From positions 3,844,001 to 3,908,000 of the forward strand of contig NZ_CP114065.1 in assembly GCF_027627575.1 (NCBI RefSeq): a stretch of DNA of 64,000 nucleotides. The letters run 5' to 3'. A program made the position numbers and the translations under genes. The notes beneath the pieces are model-generated. The model saw only the letters and a program-made list of their open reading frames with translations, had not been told where the DNA came from and ran no database searches. Positions within the stretch are counted from its first letter, which is position 1. Each line of letters begins with the position of its first letter. This DNA comes from Kribbella sp. CA-293567. GTDB lineage: Bacteria; Actinomycetota; Actinomycetes; Propionibacteriales; Kribbellaceae. This document shows positions 25,085-32,818 of the stretch, piece by piece.

Positions 25085-26152
25085 ATGTCAGCAGAACTCC
25101 GGGCCCTGGGCCTCGACACCCCAACGGCCGACTACCTCGCAACCCTCTCCGACGAGCTCGTACCGGGCCGAGTTGCCCGCGTCGACAAGGGACTCTCGAC
25201 CGTCCTGACCGAAGACGGCCCGGTCCGCGCCAGCTGGTCCGGCGCAGTACTGGCCGCCATCGCCACCGACCCTCAGGCGACACCGTGCACCGGCGACTGG
25301 GTCGCCCTGCGGCAGTGGCCCGACGACCGAGTCACCATCGAGGCGGTCGCCCCACGCAGTACTGCGATCGTGCGGGCCGAAGTCGGCGGTAGTTCGCGCG
25401 GCCAAGTTCTGGCGTCCAACATCGACGTGGTCGCCGTCGTGGTCGGTCTGCACCCCGAGCCCAACATCGGCCGGATAGAGCGCTTCCTCGCCCTCGCTTG
25501 GGAGAGCGGCGCCCGGCCGGTCGTCGTACTGACCAAGGCCGACCTGGTGATCGACGCGGACACAGTCGCCGAGGACGTGGCGACTGCCGCCCCCGGTGCG
25601 GACGTACTGGTCTGCAGCGCGACGACAGGGGAGGGGCTGGAGGACGTCAGGGCGCTGCTGGACGGCGATGCGACCATGGCTCTCCTCGGTACGAGCGGAG
25701 CCGGCAAGTCGTCCTTGGTGAACGCGCTGGCCGGCGTGCAGCTCCTGGACGTTCAGGCGATCCGGGAGGACGGCAAAGGCCGGCACACGTCGGTACGCCG
25801 GGAGTTGATCGTGCTGCCCGGCGGGGGAGTCGTCATCGACACGCCAGGGCTGCGGGGGATCGGGCTGCAGGAGGCTGGCGGGGGACTGTCGGCTGCCTTC
25901 CCGGACGTGACCGCCCTGGCTGACCAGTGCCGCTTCAAGGACTGTGTGCACGTGACAGAGCCGGGCTGCGCAGTACGGCAGGCGCTGGACGACGGGACGC
26001 TGGCGGTCAGGCGGTACGAGAGCTGGGTGAGGTTGCAGCGCGAGGCGGCGTACATGGCTCGTCGCGCGGACAGCCGGCTGCAAGCCGAGGCCCGCAAGGC
26101 GTGGGTCCGGCAGACAAAGGACTACCGGCGGGACGTCAAACCCCGGCCGTGA
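25085..26152 (+). CDS. rsgA: Ribosome small subunit-dependent GTPase A
   Basis: This 355-residue protein is a circularly permuted GTPase, with G4 VLTKADLV before G1 LLGTSGAGKSSLVNALAG (~residues 199-216) and G3 DTPGLRG. A C-terminal zinc knuckle follows, CRFKDCVHVTEPGCAVRQAL. An OB-fold is expected at the N-terminus (~30-90). RsgA helps 30S subunits mature and is released on GTP hydrolysis. It starts with ATG at 25085 after a poor Shine-Dalgarno; a possible short leader ORF lies upstream. Confidence 0.94.
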   Translation: MSAELRALGLDTPTADYLATLSDELVPGRVARVDKGLSTVLTEDGPVRASWSGAVLAAIATDPQATPCTGDWVALRQWPDDRVTIEAVAPRSTAIVRAEVGGSSRGQVLASNIDVVAVVVGLHPEPNIGRIERFLALAWESGARPVVVLTKADLVIDADTVAEDVATAAPGADVLVCSATTGEGLEDVRALLDGDATMALLGTSGAGKSSLVNALAGVQLLDVQAIREDGKGRHTSVRRELIVLPGGGVVIDTPGLRGIGLQEAGGGLSAAFPDVTALADQCRFKDCVHVTEPGCAVRQALDDGTLAVRRYESWVRLQREAAYMARRADSRLQAEARKAWVRQTKDYRRDVKPRP

Positions 26153-26182
26153 GCCATTGGGCGCAGTGCAAGACTCGCTCTC

Positions 26183-26926
26183 ATGGATCGTTCTGTCTTG
26201 GTGACCGGCGCCTCCCGCGGCATCGGCGCCGCCACCGCGAAAGCCTTCGCCGCTGAAGGCGACCGAGTCGCCGTCCACTACAGCTCCTCACCGGTCGCCG
26301 CCCAGGCAGTGCTGGACGCCTTGCCGGGGGAGGGACACGTCCTCGCCCACGCAGACCTGGCAGACCCGGCAGCCGTCCAGCGAATGGTCGACGACGCAGC
26401 TTCAGCTCTCGGCGGCCTCGACGTCCTGGTGAACAACGCCGGCGTCTACGGTCCCCACCCGATCCGTGAGACCTCCTACGAGGACTGGCAAGCAGCCTGG
26501 GCAGAAGCTCTCGGCGTGAACCTTCTCGGCCCCGCCAACACCGCGTGGTGCGCCATTCGCCACATGTCCCGAGGCGGCCGCATCGTCAACGTCTCCTCGC
26601 GCGGCGCCTTCCGAGGCGAACCCAACCAGCCGGCGTACGGCGCCAGCAAAGCAGCCCTGGTCTCCCTGACCCAGTCCCTGGCCAGATCCCTCGGCCCAGA
26701 AGGCATAGCCGTCACCGCCATAGCCCCCGGCTGGACCACCACCGACATGGCCGCAAAAGCGCTCTCCGGAGACGGCTACGACCGCAGACGCCTCGAAAGC
26801 CCCCTCGAACGAGTCGCCGCCCCCGAAGAAGTGGCAGCAGCAATCCTCTACCTGGCATCCCCCCAGGCCGAGTTCGCCACCGGCACAGTCCTGGACTTCA
26901 ACGGAGGCTCCCACCTGAGGATGTAA
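26183..26926 (+). CDS. Short-chain dehydrogenase/reductase
   Basis: This 247-residue classical SDR has VTGASRGIGAATAKAFA (cofactor), NNAGVYG, the catalytic serine in NVSSRGAF and YGASKAALVSLTQ (catalytic Tyr/Lys). It resembles 3-oxoacyl-ACP reductase-type enzymes, but the substrate cannot be told. It follows rsgA after 30 bp and is possibly co-transcribed. The gene ends directly before the 31-bp tandem repeat region. Confidence 0.85.
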   Translation: MDRSVLVTGASRGIGAATAKAFAAEGDRVAVHYSSSPVAAQAVLDALPGEGHVLAHADLADPAAVQRMVDDAASALGGLDVLVNNAGVYGPHPIRETSYEDWQAAWAEALGVNLLGPANTAWCAIRHMSRGGRIVNVSSRGAFRGEPNQPAYGASKAALVSLTQSLARSLGPEGIAVTAIAPGWTTTDMAAKALSGDGYDRRRLESPLERVAAPEEVAAAILYLASPQAEFATGTVLDFNGGSHLRM

Positions 26927-27016
26927 CCCCCTCAGACTCAACGCAACGCACAGCAAGCGAGCAAAACGCAAAGCTCAGCTCAGCCGGTCAGTCAACGGCC
27001 AAGCCCAGCACCAGCT

Positions 27017-27170
27017 GGTCAGCGAACCGCCCAACCCAATACCCACGGGTCAGCCGACCGCCCAGCCCAATCCCCGCCGGCCAGCGAACCGCCCAACCCA
27101 ACCCCCACCGGTCAGCCGACCGCCCAGCCCAATCCCCGCCGGCCAGCGAACCGCCCAACCCAACCCCCGC
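27017..27170. repeat. 31-bp tandem repeat array A (5 copies)
   Basis: Five head-to-tail units starting at 27017, 27048, 27079, 27110 and 27141 share the form GG(T/C)CAGC(C/G)(G/A)ACCGCCCA, followed by a CCCAA-C/T-CCCC(G/A)CC end. A degenerate copy precedes them. Units alternate between two subtypes. They are contiguous with no spacers, so this is not a CRISPR. It lies downstream of the tRNA genes, which read on the minus strand. Confidence 0.85.
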
Positions 27171-27286
27171 AAAGGGGGTGCGGGTGGCGAAGCCCCCGCC
27201 CGCGGCAAGCGAAGCGCAGCCGCACAAACAACGAGAGCGACCCGCTCCGCCTACCTCTGGCGGACACAGATCGCTCATCGCTCTCG

Positions 27287-27358
27287 TGGACGATACTGGG
27301 ATCGAACCAGTGACCTCTTCCGTGTCAGGGAAGCGCGCTACCGCTGCGCCAATCGTCC
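27287..27358 (-). tRNA. tRNA-Val (anticodon GAC), copy A
   Basis: The 72-nt cloverleaf has acceptor GGACGAT/ATCGTCC with discriminator A, D arm GCGC-AGCGGTA-GCGC, anticodon arm CTTCC-CTGACAC-GGAAG and T arm with TTCGATC. CCA is not encoded. Confidence 0.96.
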
Positions 27359-27378
27359 ATATTCACAAGGGTGTTTCG

Positions 27379-27449
27379 AGGTGGAGACGGGATTCGAACC
27401 CGTGTACACGGCTTTGCAGGCCGTTGCCTCGCCTCTCGGCCACTCCACC
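27379..27449 (-). tRNA. tRNA-Cys (anticodon GCA), copy A
   Basis: The 71-nt tRNA has acceptor GGTGGAG/CTCCACC with discriminator T (U in the RNA, the cysteine identity base), anticodon loop CTGCAAA and T loop TTCGAAT. It lies 20 bp upstream, in the transcribed direction, of tRNA-Val copy A. Confidence 0.96.
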
Positions 27450-27478
27450 ACAGAGTCTCAGCCTACTGACCTGTACCG

Positions 27479-27551
27479 AGCGAACGACCGGGTTCGAACC
27501 GGCGACCTCAACCTTGGCAAGGTTGCGCTCTACCAACTGAGCTACGTTCGC
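27479..27551 (-). tRNA. tRNA-Gly (anticodon GCC), copy A
   Basis: The 73-nt tRNA has acceptor GCGAACG/CGTTCGC with discriminator T, anticodon loop TTGCCAA and T loop TTCGAAC. It is the first tRNA of the Gly-Cys-Val transcript on the minus strand. Confidence 0.96.
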
Positions 27552-27784
27552 ATCGCTCCGAGCTGTTCGAACTTCTTCGACCTGCTCGGTGCGAGAGCAG
27601 AACAGTAGCGCACTTTTGGCGAAGTTCGAAATCAATAGCGGGCCGCTGCCGAGTCACCTACTTGAGCCCAGTTTCGACCCCACCAGTCCCACCCGTTTCA
27701 CTAGTTCTCAAGTTGGCGAGACCTCTCTCAGGCCCCCACGAAGCAGCAAAATGTGAACAGCCGATCCACCAAGGAGGACCCAGC

Positions 27785-28227
27785 ATGACCCTGCCGCCCC
27801 GCCCGCCCGACGTCCGCAAGGCCGACACCCTCCACCGCCTGCACACCGACGTCGACGCCTGGGTAGCCACCGCCTCAGCCGACGGTACGCCGTACCTGAT
27901 GCCGCTGTCGTTCCTATGGACCGAGGAGACCCTCCTACTCTCCACCGCCCGCACCAACCCGACCAGCCTCAACCTCCAAGCGAGCCCCTGGTCCACCTGT
28001 CGATCGGAGAAACCCGCGACGTAGTACTGATCACCGGCACCGCGGAGCTGCTCGAAGAAGTCGCCACCGAAACAGGTGACGAGTTCGCGAAGAAGGCCGG
28101 CTTCGACCCCCGCCCCGCCGGCTACCCGTTCTTCAGAATCACGCCCACCAAAATCCAGGCATGGAGAGAGGTCAACGAACTCAAGACAAGAGACCTCATG
28201 ACAGGAGGCAACTGGCTGGCCAGCTGA
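27785..28227 (+). pseudogene. Pyridoxamine 5'-phosphate oxidase-fold (flavin/F420-type) gene, frameshifted
   Basis: From ATG 27785 (RBS AAGGAGGA) the first frame reads TLHRLHTDVDAWVATASADGTPYLMPLSFLW and ends early. A second frame continues LVHLSIGETRDVVLITGTAELLEEVATETGDEFAKK and PFFRITPTKIQAWREVNEL to 28227. Together they form a ~147-residue split-barrel protein of the PNPOx-like family, which often binds FMN or F420. The break is a missing base in the C run at 27985-27988. The gene is trapped between the two copies of the tRNA block. A sequencing error cannot be excluded. Confidence 0.75.
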
Positions 28228-28269
28228 CGTCAGCATCATCACTCACCACGAACAACCCGAGCCGCAGCC

Positions 28270-28390
28270 GGTCAGCCGACCACCCAGCCCAACCCCGCCG
28301 ACCAGCCGACCGCCCAACCCAACCCCCGCCGGTCAGCGAACCGCCCAGCTCAACCCCCGCCGGTCAGCCGACCGCCTAGCCAGCCCCCGC
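28270..28390. repeat. 31-bp tandem repeat array B (4 copies)
   Basis: Four units, 29-31 bp long, start at 28270, 28300, 28331 and 28362 and belong to the same family as array A (GGTCAGC-A/C-GACCGCCCA type). They sit at the equivalent place downstream of the second tRNA set and show more decay than array A. Confidence 0.8.
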
Positions 28391-28507
28391 AAAGGGGGGT
28401 GCGGGTGGCGAAGCCCCCGCCCGCGGCAAGCGAAGCGCAGCCGCACAAATGACGAGAGCGACCCGCTCCGCCTACCTCTGGCGGACACAGATCGCTCATC
28501 GCTCTCG

Positions 28508-28579
28508 TGGACGATACTGGGATCGAACCAGTGACCTCTTCCGTGTCAGGGAAGCGCGCTACCGCTGCGCCAATCGTCC
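28508..28579 (-). tRNA. tRNA-Val (anticodon GAC), copy B
   Basis: This is identical to 27287-27358 over all 72 nt, within the second copy of the duplicated block. Confidence 0.96.
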
Positions 28580-28610
28580 AAGCTGGGTGCTGCTCAGTCA
28601 GGCTGTTTCG

Positions 28611-28681
28611 AGGTGGAGACGGGATTCGAACCCGTGTACACGGCTTTGCAGGCCGTTGCCTCGCCTCTCGGCCACTCCACC
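28611..28681 (-). tRNA. tRNA-Cys (anticodon GCA), copy B
   Basis: This is identical to 27379-27449. The upstream flank diverges from copy A straight after the gene end. Confidence 0.96.
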
Positions 28682-28734
28682 AATGAGAGGATGCTGGCCT
28701 ACCGACTCCATGACCAAGAAAATGGCCCTCTCCG

Positions 28735-28807
28735 AGCGAACGACCGGGTTCGAACCGGCGACCTCAACCTTGGCAAGGTTGCGCTCTACCAACTGAGCTA
28801 CGTTCGC
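28735..28807 (-). tRNA. tRNA-Gly (anticodon GCC), copy B
   Basis: This is identical to 27479-27551. It leads the second Gly-Cys-Val set and is separated from tRNA-Cys by 53 bp, against 29 bp in copy A. Confidence 0.96.
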
Positions 28808-28987
28808 GTTGCAACCGGGCTTTTCGTTCCCCTCGGTGCGAGAAGAACATTAGCGCACCTGCGCCGGAGTTCAAAAACGGGGGTCACCAGCCGGCCCACC
28901 AGTGGTCATCGGCCGGTCACTCACGGACGCCGTGACGGGCCCCGGAAACCCTGCGGCATAAGGTGTCTCCGGTTGGAAGGAGCACGC

Positions 28988-29806
28988 ATGATCATCTGGC
29001 TGAACGGCGCTCTCGGCGACGAATCCGCCACCGTCTCGCCGCTGGACCACGGCCTGACCACGGGCGACGGGGTCTTCGAGACTCTGAAGATCGTGAACGG
29101 ACAGCCGTTCGCGGTCACCCGGCATCTGAACCGCCTGGTCGTCTCGGCGACCGGCCTCGGCCTGCCGGAGCCCGACCTCGGACAGATCCGCGACGCGATC
29201 GCGACGGTCGTGAAGGCCGACCCGGACATCGAGTTCGGCCGGTTGCGGATCACCTACACCGGCGGTGTCTCGCCGCTGTCGTCGGACCGCGGTACGTCGG
29301 GCGCGACGCTGGTCATCGCGGCGGAGGCGATCGAGCGTCCAGCGCCGACCTCGGCCATCGTGACGGTGCCGTGGGTGCGGAACGAGCGCAGCGCGGTCGC
29401 CGGGCTCAAGACCACGTCGTACGCCGAGAACGTCCGCGCTCTCGCCTACGCCAAGGCGCGCGGCGGAAGTGAGGCGATCTTCGCCAACACGGTCGGCGAC
29501 CTGTGCGAGGGCACCGGCACGAACATCTTCTGCGTCTTCGACGGCGAGCTCGTCACGCCGACCCTGCGGTCGGGTGCGCTGTCCGGCGTGACCCGCAATC
29601 TGGTGCTGGCCTGGTTCGGGGGAGTCGAGCGCGATGTGCCGTTGAGCCGGCTGGCCGAGGCGGATGAGATCTTCCTCACCTCGACCACGCGCGACGTCCA
29701 GGCGATCCACCGGGCGGACGACCGCGACCTCGCAGTACCGGGTGAGGTGACCGCGGCGGTGGCGAAGGTGTTCGCCGAGCGTTCGGCGGAGGATCTCGAC
29801 CCTTAG
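28988..29806 (+). CDS. Class IV aminotransferase, aminodeoxychorismate lyase-like
   Basis: Started at the ATG at 28988 behind GGAAGGAG, this 272-residue protein has fold-type IV PLP enzyme features. These are the N-terminal WLNGALGDESATVSPLDHGLTTGDGVFETLKI, the lysine in VAGLKTTSYAENVRALAYAK, the glutamate region CEGTGTNIFCV and LSGVTRNLV. The family covers PabC (4-amino-4-deoxychorismate lyase, folate pathway), branched-chain and D-amino acid aminotransferases. The short length and DHGLTTGDGVFET favour PabC. No pabA/pabB neighbour is in the window. Confidence 0.85.
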   Translation: MIIWLNGALGDESATVSPLDHGLTTGDGVFETLKIVNGQPFAVTRHLNRLVVSATGLGLPEPDLGQIRDAIATVVKADPDIEFGRLRITYTGGVSPLSSDRGTSGATLVIAAEAIERPAPTSAIVTVPWVRNERSAVAGLKTTSYAENVRALAYAKARGGSEAIFANTVGDLCEGTGTNIFCVFDGELVTPTLRSGALSGVTRNLVLAWFGGVERDVPLSRLAEADEIFLTSTTRDVQAIHRADDRDLAVPGEVTAAVAKVFAERSAEDLDP

Positions 29807-29834
29807 GTCGCGCAGCAGTTCGTGGTGAAACGTC

Positions 29835-29864
29835 AGCGACCGGAGTCCTCGGACTCCGGTCGCT
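29835..29864. terminator. Bidirectional intrinsic terminator
   Basis: AGCGACCGGAGTCC and its complement form a perfect 14-bp stem with a 2-nt sequence gap (about 4-nt effective loop). It lies between the convergent aminotransferase and CGNR genes. Confidence 0.85.
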
Positions 29865-29873
29865 CTGTCGCTG

Positions 29874-30440
29874 CTACTCGCCTGCGGACTTGCGGCGCTC
29901 GCGGTAGGCCGCGACGTGCAGCCGGTTGCCGCAGGTGCGGGCGTCGCAGTACCGCTTGGAGCGGTTCCGCGACAGGTCGATCAGGGCGTCGTCGCAGTCC
30001 GGTGCCTCGCAGCGGCGCAGTCGTTCCCGCTCGCCGGCCGAGATCACTTGGGCGAGCGCGATCCCGCACTCGACGGTGATCCGGCACCGCAGCGACGAAC
30101 CGTCCCGGGAGTAGTGGATGTGCCAGGGGTGACCGTCGTGGTTGGTCAGCCGGGGCGTGGTGGTGCCGCTCGCGACGATCGCGTTGATCATCGCGGCCGC
30201 TTCGGCGTCCGACGCGGTGGTGAACACCGGCGCGAACAGCGGCCGCAGTCCCCGCACGTCCTGCAGATCGGTCTCGGTCAGATGGCCCACCGCGCTGAAC
30301 TCGCGGTCGTGGACGAACTTCTCCAGGTCCTCGAGCGTTTCCATCGTGTCGACCTGGCTGTTCGGCCCGGGCAGCGTGTTCACCAGCCGGACCAGCGTGC
30401 CGAGCGCGTGCTCGGTGTCGTGCGAAAAAGTCACAATCAC
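29874..30440 (-). CDS. CGNR zinc-finger (ABATE-domain) transcription factor
   Basis: This 188-residue protein has an N-terminal ABATE-like domain (VRLVNTLPGPN ... LRPLFAPVF) and a C-terminal CGNR zinc finger, CEAPDCDDALIDLSRNRSKRYCDARTCGNRLHVAAYRERRK. Four cysteines, the last one in CGNR, hold zinc. The family is thought to combine ligand sensing with DNA binding, often as a stress regulator. The start is GTG at 30440, or possibly the in-frame GTG at 30434; the SD is weak for both. Confidence 0.86.
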   Translation of the reverse strand: MIVTFSHDTEHALGTLVRLVNTLPGPNSQVDTMETLEDLEKFVHDREFSAVGHLTETDLQDVRGLRPLFAPVFTTASDAEAAAMINAIVASGTTTPRLTNHDGHPWHIHYSRDGSSLRCRITVECGIALAQVISAGERERLRRCEAPDCDDALIDLSRNRSKRYCDARTCGNRLHVAAYRERRKSAGE

Positions 30441-30555
30441 GTCTCCAACGCGACGGGGTCTCCGTCTTGCAGCAAGAGTAGCCCGGCCCGATTCGTACGT
30501 CGCGGATCAATGCGCTATGGTTTCACCCGCAACACAGTACGGCGCAAGCAGATCC

Positions 30556-30627
30556 GGGCGATTGGCGCAGTGGTAGCGCGCTTCGTTCACACCGAAGAGG
30601 TCACTGGTTCGAACCCAGTATCGCCCA
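30556..30627 (+). tRNA. tRNA-Val (anticodon CAC)
   Basis: The 72-nt tRNA has acceptor GGGCGAT/ATCGCCC, discriminator A, anticodon loop TTCACAC and T loop TTCGAAC. It reads GUG codons and complements the two tRNA-Val(GAC) genes nearby. Confidence 0.96.
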
Positions 30628-30638
30628 CCCGAGATCCG

Positions 30639-30666
30639 AAGCCGGTTCCCCTGGGAACCGGCTTTT
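30639..30666 (+). terminator. Intrinsic terminator of tRNA-Val(CAC)
   Basis: AAGCCGGTTCCC and GGGAACCGGCTT form a 12-bp stem around a short loop, followed by TTTT. It is one of the few textbook U-tailed terminators in the window. Confidence 0.85.
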
Positions 30667-30711
30667 CGCGTACTACGCCCGCGCACCCGCCGCCACGGCT
30701 TTTCTGTCGGC

Positions 30712-31203
30712 CTAGGTATTGGTGGCTTCGAGGATGGCGTCCACCACTTCGGTGAGCGGTCGGGCGGTGTCGATCGCCGTGCCGGGTGGGAGGTCTTCCT
30801 TGGTGGCGTGCAGGCGGAGGATGTGTTGTTTCTGCTCGTCGGTGCCGCCCCAGTCGTCGGTGGCTCGGTCGGCCAGTCGTCGCTCGAGGGTTTCGGTGTC
30901 GACGTCCAGGACGAGTACCTGGTCGAAGACGGACAGGAACTTGGGGAAGTTTCTTGAGCCGCCGCAGAAGAAGGTGACTTCGTGGGTGGTGTCCGCGGCG
31001 AGTTCGCGGACCCGGTCGACGTCCCAGAGGTGGTTCTCGTGGCGGCCGGGGCCTTCGGTTCGGGCGCCGGTCTCGGGGTCGCCTTGGTAGGCGAGTTCGT
31101 TGTCGCCGTCGACGGCTTGGTAGCCGCGTCTGCGGAGTTCGCGGCAGACCGAGCTCTTGCCGGTGCCGGAGCCGCCTTCGACGAGGTAGTTGCGTTTCGC
31201 CAT
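30712..31203 (-). CDS. Small P-loop nucleoside/shikimate-kinase-like ATPase
   Basis: Started at the ATG at 31203, this 163-residue protein has Walker A in YLVEGGSGTGKSSVCREL, a DGDNELAYQGD acceptor-site-like motif, CGGSRN and a lid-like region with RRLADRATDDWGG. It looks like an adenylate/shikimate kinase-fold protein; the substrate is unknown. The start is 11 bp from the stop of the GT39 gene upstream, so the two probably form one transcript. Confidence 0.75.
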   Translation of the reverse strand: MAKRNYLVEGGSGTGKSSVCRELRRRGYQAVDGDNELAYQGDPETGARTEGPGRHENHLWDVDRVRELAADTTHEVTFFCGGSRNFPKFLSVFDQVLVLDVDTETLERRLADRATDDWGGTDEQKQHILRLHATKEDLPPGTAIDTARPLTEVVDAILEATNT

Positions 31204-31214
31204 GGGGGCTGCCT

Positions 31215-32684
31215 TCAGTAGTGGCGGCGCAGCGTCGGCCAGAGTTGCGACCAAGGGGTCTTCGTGCCGGTGCAGAGGACGGTCGCTGTGCCTTGTTCTT
31301 CGTTGTCGGCGTCGATGCCGTTGTCCACCTTGCCGACTTGAGTGCAGTTGGTGAAGTGATTTTCGAAGGCGGGGTCGCGTTCCTGTTCCACCAGCAGGAC
31401 TGGGCCGTCCTGCATGTCGCTGGGGCGGGACCAGTCGTGAAAGCTCATGTGGTTGGAGTAGGGCTTCGGAAGGCCGTGGGCCGGGCCGTACTGGAGGAGG
31501 GCGCCGGCCTGGCCGTAGTTGGTAGTGAGGATGACTGCACGGGCGCGCTGGTCGTCAGGCAGTTGCCGCCAAGCGTCCGCGACCGCACTAGTGAGTTCCG
31601 GCCAGCCGAGCTGCTCTCCTTGCTCCTTGTTGACTGGGAGGACGACGTTGACGGCTGAAGCCGGCAGTACCGGGAGGGTGAAGACCACTGAGGTCAGACC
31701 TGCCAGGACCAGCCCGCTAGCCAGCGCGACGCGGCGGCCAGTCGTGGTGAGCCAGTCGATGGTGGGCTGGGCCCCAGCGGCCAGTAGCACCAGAAGGAGC
31801 GGCAGGGCGTAGTACGACTTGCCACCAAGCGCCAGTACTACGGCGCACAGCACCGGGTAGGCGAGTGCAACCGGGCGAGCCCACTGGGTGCGCCAGAGAC
31901 GACGGAAGCCCGCCACCCAGATGGGGACCAGGAACGGCGAGAGCTGCAGGATCTGCAGCGGGATGAACATGACCCGGTTCTCGGTGCCGTCGTCCTCACT
32001 GATGCCGCCGGCCACTGTCAGCTGGGGCCAGTCGTGGGTGGCCTGCCAGATCAGATTGGGCGCGGCGATCAAGGCGGCGAGCGCGACGCCGGCGGGTAGC
32101 CACCAGGTTCGCAGTACCGAGCGGGGGCCTGTGATCAGTACCGCGATCAGCAGGGCAGCTAGCGGCAGCACCACGAGGTACTTGTTCTGCAGGGCGATGC
32201 CCGTGGCCAGACCTAGTGCGACCCACCAGCGAGGGTTGCCGGTGCGGAGGAGCCTGACGGCCAGCAGGAAGATGACCATCCACGCGAGCAGGTCGTACGT
32301 CGCGGTGGAGGCCAGGTGCCCGACGCCCAGCAGAAAGCCGGAGACAGCGGCGCAAACGGCCGCCAGGAGCTGAGCTCGGCGATCCGCGGAGAACTCCCGG
32401 GCGATCAAGGCGACCACGACCACGGTGGCCGCGCTGGTGAGGGTGGAGATGACGCGCACGCCCATCGGGGTCTCGCCGAAGACGGCTGTCGAGAGGCGGA
32501 CCAGCAGCGGTGTCAGCGGAGGCTGATCGATGTAGCCCCAGGCGAGGTGGTCGGCTGCCGCGAGGAAGTACAGCTCGTCGCGGTGGAAGCCGTAGCGGCC
32601 GGACAGCACCGTCAGAACCACTGCCAGTACCGCCGCGACACCGATCACCGGCCGGGTCGCGAATCCCACCCCAGGACGCTCCAT
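31215..32684 (-). CDS. GT39/ArnT-like membrane glycosyltransferase
   Basis: This 489-residue polytopic protein has about 11 hydrophobic segments and the first-loop motif GFHRDELYFLAAADHLAWGYIDQPPL. The conserved acidic pair after the first membrane helix (DE) is typical of protein mannosyltransferase/ArnT-like GT-C enzymes. They transfer a sugar from a polyprenyl-phosphate carrier to protein or lipid outside the membrane. The ~130-residue soluble C-terminal part (from VLPVNKEQGEQLGWPELTSAV) is extracellular by topology. The acceptor is not known. Confidence 0.83.
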   Translation of the reverse strand: MERPGVGFATRPVIGVAAVLAVVLTVLSGRYGFHRDELYFLAAADHLAWGYIDQPPLTPLLVRLSTAVFGETPMGVRVISTLTSAATVVVVALIAREFSADRRAQLLAAVCAAVSGFLLGVGHLASTATYDLLAWMVIFLLAVRLLRTGNPRWWVALGLATGIALQNKYLVVLPLAALLIAVLITGPRSVLRTWWLPAGVALAALIAAPNLIWQATHDWPQLTVAGGISEDDGTENRVMFIPLQILQLSPFLVPIWVAGFRRLWRTQWARPVALAYPVLCAVVLALGGKSYYALPLLLVLLAAGAQPTIDWLTTTGRRVALASGLVLAGLTSVVFTLPVLPASAVNVVLPVNKEQGEQLGWPELTSAVADAWRQLPDDQRARAVILTTNYGQAGALLQYGPAHGLPKPYSNHMSFHDWSRPSDMQDGPVLLVEQERDPAFENHFTNCTQVGKVDNGIDADNEEQGTATVLCTGTKTPWSQLWPTLRRHY

Positions 32685-32783
32685 GGCGGCATGTTGTCAG
32701 TCCGCGACCGTCCCGGAAAGGCCTTCGAACGTGGTAGCGGTCCGGCAGCGGCAGGTCGCTTGCCTGAGCGGCACTGGACTGGT

Positions 32784-32795
32784 TTGGTATACCAA
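32784..32795. promoter_or_regulatory. Palindromic operator of the GntR/LacI-type regulator
   Basis: TTGGTATACCAA is a perfect 12-bp palindrome, 24 bp upstream of the GTG at 32819. It fits GntR-type operators (GT-N-TA-N-AC core). Autoregulation is likely. It lies 99 bp from the GT39 start on the other strand and could also affect that gene. Confidence 0.7.
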
Positions 32796-32818
32796 CTCGG
32801 TCGAGCGGAAGGGGAACG

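Larger units (their letters stand above)
27017..28807. repeat. Duplicated block: tandem repeats plus tRNA-Val, tRNA-Cys, tRNA-Gly
   Basis: Segment A (27017-27551) and segment B (28270-28807) have the same order: 31-bp repeats, a ~115-bp near-identical stretch rich in GGCGAAGCCCCCGC and ending in an inverted repeat (CGAGAGCGA ... TCGCTCTCG), then tRNA-Val(GAC), tRNA-Cys(GCA) and tRNA-Gly(GCC). The tRNAs are identical between copies. The spacers between them differ (19 versus 31 bp between Val and Cys). The region between the copies contains only a broken oxidoreductase gene. A direct duplication followed by drift of the spacers explains this. Confidence 0.85.

Noticed and set aside
26988..27608. 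Several short open frames across the tRNA and repeat region
   Set aside because: They translate tRNA and repeat DNA and duplicate with it (the same METGFEPVYTALQAVASPL frame in both copies), so they are not genes.
27017..28390. CRISPR array
   Set aside because: The 31-bp units are directly contiguous with no unique spacers, and there are no cas genes; they are simple tandem repeats.
27287..28807. Integrated element using tRNA genes as attachment sites
   Set aside because: No integrase, phage or transfer gene lies between or beside the tRNA copies; the only recombinase is 27 kb away. Tandem duplication explains the arrangement better.
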